Below, piece by piece: positions 61,733 to 64,000 of a DNA stretch of 64,000 nucleotides (positions are counted from its first letter, which is position 1; every line of letters begins with the position of its first letter). The translations under genes were made by a program, and so were the position numbers. Where the stretch lies: the NCBI RefSeq assembly GCF_037027445.1, contig NZ_JBANDL010000002.1, positions 1,860,001 through 1,924,000 of the forward strand. Direction: 5' to 3'. The stretch comes from Lysobacter firmicutimachus (lineage in GTDB: Bacteria > Pseudomonadota > Gammaproteobacteria > Xanthomonadales > Xanthomonadaceae). The notes under the pieces were generated by a model. The model saw only the letters and a program-made list of their open reading frames with translations, made no database searches and had not been told where the DNA came from.

Positions 61733-62188
61733 TCATAACGACCTCGTCATGAACACGCTGTTGGGGTCCTCGACGTAATCGCCGAACGGTGCGCACTCGA
61801 CGAAACCGAACTGCGCATACAGGGTCCGCGCCGGCGCGAAGCCGGCCATCGAACCGGTTTCCAGGCTCAGCCGGCGATAACCGCGGCGGCTGGCTTCGTC
61901 GAGGATATGGCCCAGCATGCGCGTGGCCACGCCCTTGCGCCGATGCGCCTCGGCGGTGCGCATCGATTTGATCTCGCCGTGGGTCGAATCGAGTTCGCGC
62001 AGGGCGCCGCAGCCGAGCAGCTGGCCTTTCTCCCAGACCGTCCAGAAGCGGATGTCCGGCCGGCGCAGACCGTCCAGATCGAGGGCGTGAACGCTTTCCG
62101 GCGGCGAAAGCTCGGCCATGTCGCGCAGGTGCTCTTGCAGCAAGGCGTGGATTTCCGAGCCGGTGAGATCGTCGATGCGTATGTCCAT
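61733..62188 (-). CDS. GNAT family N-acetyltransferase
   Basis: 151 residues. The acetyl-CoA site AHRRKGVATRMLGHILDEA (motif A, RxxGxA) is near residues 81-99. The strand LGCGALRELDSTHGEIKSM precedes it and YAQFGFVECAPFGDYVEDPNSVFMTRSL closes the fold. This ending resembles PhnO/ElaA-like small GNATs. ATG 62188 is chosen because the fold begins MDIRIDDLTG. It converges on idi and the substrate is unknown. Confidence 0.9.
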   Translation of the reverse strand: MDIRIDDLTGSEIHALLQEHLRDMAELSPPESVHALDLDGLRRPDIRFWTVWEKGQLLGCGALRELDSTHGEIKSMRTAEAHRRKGVATRMLGHILDEASRRGYRRLSLETGSMAGFAPARTLYAQFGFVECAPFGDYVEDPNSVFMTRSL

Positions 62189-62445
62189 GAGCGCAAACCG
62201 CGACGGCGCAGGGGAAGGACCGAGCATGCAGCAGTCGCCGCGGCGAGGGAATCCGTGTCGCGCTCCCGGCCATCGCGGGCGCTTGCGGCCGTGGCCCGGG
62301 TTTTCTCGTCCAAGTGCCGCGCAAATGCCTTCGGGCGCTTCGTCGCCCGGGGCCGTCACGCGGCCTGCCGGCGGTATCCGTTAAAGTCCGGCCGATCCGG
62401 GAAGCGGCGATGCTCCGCCGCGTTGCCGCCGCGAGGAGACGATCC

Positions 62446-62841
62446 ATGCCCACCCAAGCGCGCCCCTTCCTGATGTTCACCGGCCGGGCCGAGGAGGCGA
62501 TGACCCGCTATGTCTCGCTGTTCACCGATGGCCGCGTGCTCGAAGTGAACCGCTACGGCGCCGAGGGCCCTGGGCCCGAAGGCTCGGTGATGGTCGCGCG
62601 CTTCCGTATCGCCGGTCTCGAAGTCATGTGCAGCGACAGTTACGTGCAGCATGCTTTCGGCTTCACGCCGTCGATGTCGCTGTTCGTGGATTGCCGCAGC
62701 GAGGAGGAAGTCGACGCCCTGGCCGCCCTACTGAGCGAGGGCGGCTCGGTGTTGATGCCGCTGGACGACTACGGTTTCAGCCGTCGCTTCGCTTGGGTCG
62801 CCGACTGTTTCGGCGTGTCCTGGCAACTCAATCTGCCTTGA
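62446..62841 (+). CDS. PhnB-like VOC family protein
   Basis: 131 residues with AGGAG eight bases before the ATG. Residues RPFLMFTGRAEEAMTRYVSLFTDGRVLEVNRYG and MVARFRIAGLEVMCSDSYVQHAFGFTPSMSLFVDC are the first half of a PhnB/3-demethylubiquinone methyltransferase-like glyoxalase fold. The end SRRFAWVADCFGVSWQLNLP is also typical. No metal ligands can be certified. Members range from enzymes to small-molecule binding proteins. Confidence 0.85.
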   Translation: MPTQARPFLMFTGRAEEAMTRYVSLFTDGRVLEVNRYGAEGPGPEGSVMVARFRIAGLEVMCSDSYVQHAFGFTPSMSLFVDCRSEEEVDALAALLSEGGSVLMPLDDYGFSRRFAWVADCFGVSWQLNLP

Positions 62842-63006
62842 ATCGGTACGAAGCGACGACCCGCCGCCACGGCGCCGGCAATGTGATTTGTGCGGGGTAC
62901 TGGACGCGGCCGTTTGGACCCCGCGGCACCCGCAGGTAGGATGGATGCCAATGCAGGTCCGGATTTTCGCCCGCGTAGGCGAAGGCGGGCGAATACCGAG
63001 GGCGTC

Positions 63007-63255
63007 ATGGTCGATCGCGAACGTCGCAACAGCGACAAGAAACTCAACGCCGCCGAGCTGCGCGCCGGATTGACGCCGGCGCAACTGGACGCTCTGACGA
63101 CATTGGAGTTCTTTCGCTGGGAACTGCGCTTCGTGCGCCGGCCGCTGTTTCAAGACCCGATTCCGGTGGTGTTCAACCGCGACGGCAAGCGCTATGCCGT
63201 GCTCGAGCCCGACGGCAGCCTCAACGAGAACCCGGGCTTCAAGATCCGCGACTGA
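63007..63255 (+). CDS. Small basic protein, unknown
   Basis: 82 residues, soluble, with a charged N-terminus and a compact body (LTTLEFFRWELRFVRRPLFQD, VVFNRDGKRYAVLEPDGSLNENPGFKIRD). The C-terminal strand pattern looks like a single domain. The ATG has no strong ribosome-binding site, but the amino-acid order is not the Arg/Ala noise of shadow frames. No family recognised. Confidence 0.7.
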   Translation: MVDRERRNSDKKLNAAELRAGLTPAQLDALTTLEFFRWELRFVRRPLFQDPIPVVFNRDGKRYAVLEPDGSLNENPGFKIRD

Positions 63256-63360
63256 GCCGCTTGCCGGCGCCGCAGGCGCGTTGCAAGATCGGAGCGTGAC
63301 CGCATCGCGACCGCGCTCGCTGCTTGCGACGGCATTCGTTTCCCTCCCGGATGCAATCCC

Positions 63361-63744
63361 ATGGACGCCGCCCAGGCCCGCGCCCTGATCGAACGCTATA
63401 TCGCCGCCTACAACGCCTTCGACATCGACGGGATGCTCGCGACCCTGGCGCCGCAGCTGCGGTTCGAGAACTGGAGCGGCGGCCAGCTGACCGCCGAGGC
63501 CGACGGCATCGAAGCGTTTCGTGTGTTGGCCGAGCAGGGCGCCCAGTTGTTCGCGCAGCGCGAGCAGCGCGTGCTCGACCTGCGCCTGGACAGCGCCCGC
63601 GCCGAAGCCGACATCGGCTATCGCGGCCGGCTGGCGCTGGACCTGCCCGGCGGCCCGCCGGCCGGCACGGTGCTGGAACTGCAGGGCACCAGCGAGTTCG
63701 GCTTCGCCGACGGCCGCATCGCCCGCATCGTCGACCGCAGTTGA
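63361..63744 (+). CDS. SnoaL/NTF2-like domain protein
   Basis: 127 residues. The helix ARALIERYIAAYNAFDIDGMLATLAPQLRFENWSGGQLTAEADGI and the later strands GTVLELQGTSEFGFADGRIARIVDRS are the cone-shaped NTF2-like fold used by SnoaL-type isomerases and binding proteins. The pocket residues are not conserved enough to name a substrate. It is a likely enzyme or ligand-binding protein. Confidence 0.82.
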   Translation: MDAAQARALIERYIAAYNAFDIDGMLATLAPQLRFENWSGGQLTAEADGIEAFRVLAEQGAQLFAQREQRVLDLRLDSARAEADIGYRGRLALDLPGGPPAGTVLELQGTSEFGFADGRIARIVDRS

Positions 63745-63799
63745 GCTGAGGGGCCCCGTCCGGCGTGTCCGCCATCGGGATGGCGGGGCGTGGCTTCGT

Positions 63800-64000
63800 C
63801 TAGTTCGCGTGCGCGTCCCCGCTCATTGCCGCCAACAGCCGGAGCAAGCCGGGCTTCAGGATTACCGACGGCATTCGTCCTTGGGGGGGCGTGCCGGTTG
63901 GCGTAGGCGCGGGCGCTTGCCGGAGCCCGTCGAACATCGTGCAGTAATGGCGTACCTCGCCGCGTCTGTCGGTGTAGGGCGGATGCATCGCCAAGCATTT
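63800..64000 (-). CDS. C-terminal fragment of an unknown gene
   Basis: The minus-strand frame is open from the window edge to a stop at 63800, about 66 codons, with KCLAMHPPYTDRRGEVRHYC near the edge and a Pro-rich loop (APTPTGTPPQG) before the end LLRLLAAMSGDAHAN. The first part has Cys/His/Tyr residues that look conserved. The start is outside the window or at a codon near 63994. Not recognised. Confidence 0.4.
   Translation of the reverse strand, partial: KCLAMHPPYTDRRGEVRHYCTMFDGLRQAPAPTPTGTPPQGRMPSVILKPGLLRLLAAMSGDAHAN

Overview
The window is very GC-rich chromosomal DNA that best fits a member of the Xanthomonadaceae, almost certainly the genus Lysobacter. The strongest pointer is a complete pre-pro serine protease whose mature domain reads nearly residue for residue like Lysobacter alpha-lytic protease (6622-7821). 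Supporting signs are the nagZ/methylthioinosine phosphorylase neighbourhood, a plant-like glutaminyl cyclase, a REP-like repeat of the GTAGGAGCGGCGT..GCCGCGACC type, heptanucleotide GATTCCC arrays, and many secreted hydrolases. No prophage, insertion sequence, CRISPR array or rRNA was seen. Two tRNA genes (Arg-CCU, Leu-CAG) are present. Because of the high GC, long shadow frames run opposite nearly every gene and were left out.

Layout. 1-3150: end of a CYTH-domain gene, the peptidoglycan-recycling and purine-salvage operon nagZ-hpt-MTI phosphorylase, and a cold-shock gene with its own promoter and terminator. 3397-8200: heptamer repeat array, AidB-like acyl-CoA dehydrogenase, small membrane and KTSC proteins, alpha-lytic protease. 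8337-17436: leftward operon of an ECF sigma factor, a one-TM Ala/Pro-rich anti-sigma-like protein, YigZ and an MsbA-type ABC exporter; then a GAF-GAF-GGDEF-EAL protein and a converging YfbK-like VWA lipoprotein. 17549-24609: acetolactate synthase-like enzyme plus aldehyde dehydrogenase, xseA, ispG, PAP2 phosphatase.

24883-33270 is a secretion island: two very similar multi-domain subtilases of about 1,100 residues flank a YadA-type trimeric autotransporter. 33530-42066 holds a second diguanylate cyclase, a secreted pectinacetylesterase-family enzyme with a helical partner protein, a DMT transporter, murB, pyrD, two tandem Cys-rich secreted mini-proteins and a DUF4190 protein. 42106-46490: antiquitin-type aldehyde dehydrogenase, a large surface protein with SpaA/DUF11-like repeats, and tRNA-Arg. 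46617-48527: a TetR gene with a membrane-protein partner that carries an in-frame TGA, plus a DUF2059-like secreted protein.

48977-58923: parC, divergent glutaminyl cyclase, then a five-gene arrangement of RND adaptor, RND pump, OmpR-family regulator and histidine kinase preceded by a TGAC-N6-GTCA palindrome of the CusR/CopR type. 58948-64000: rnk, tRNA-Leu, a novel small secreted protein, idi, a GNAT acetyltransferase, a PhnB-like VOC protein, two small conserved proteins and a gene fragment running off the end.

The parts most likely to hold undescribed biology are the protease-adhesin-protease island, the sigma locus in which two non-receptor proteins carry a TonB-receptor-like VTGSRI motif, the tandem Cys-rich mini-proteins, and the secreted esterase with its helical partner.
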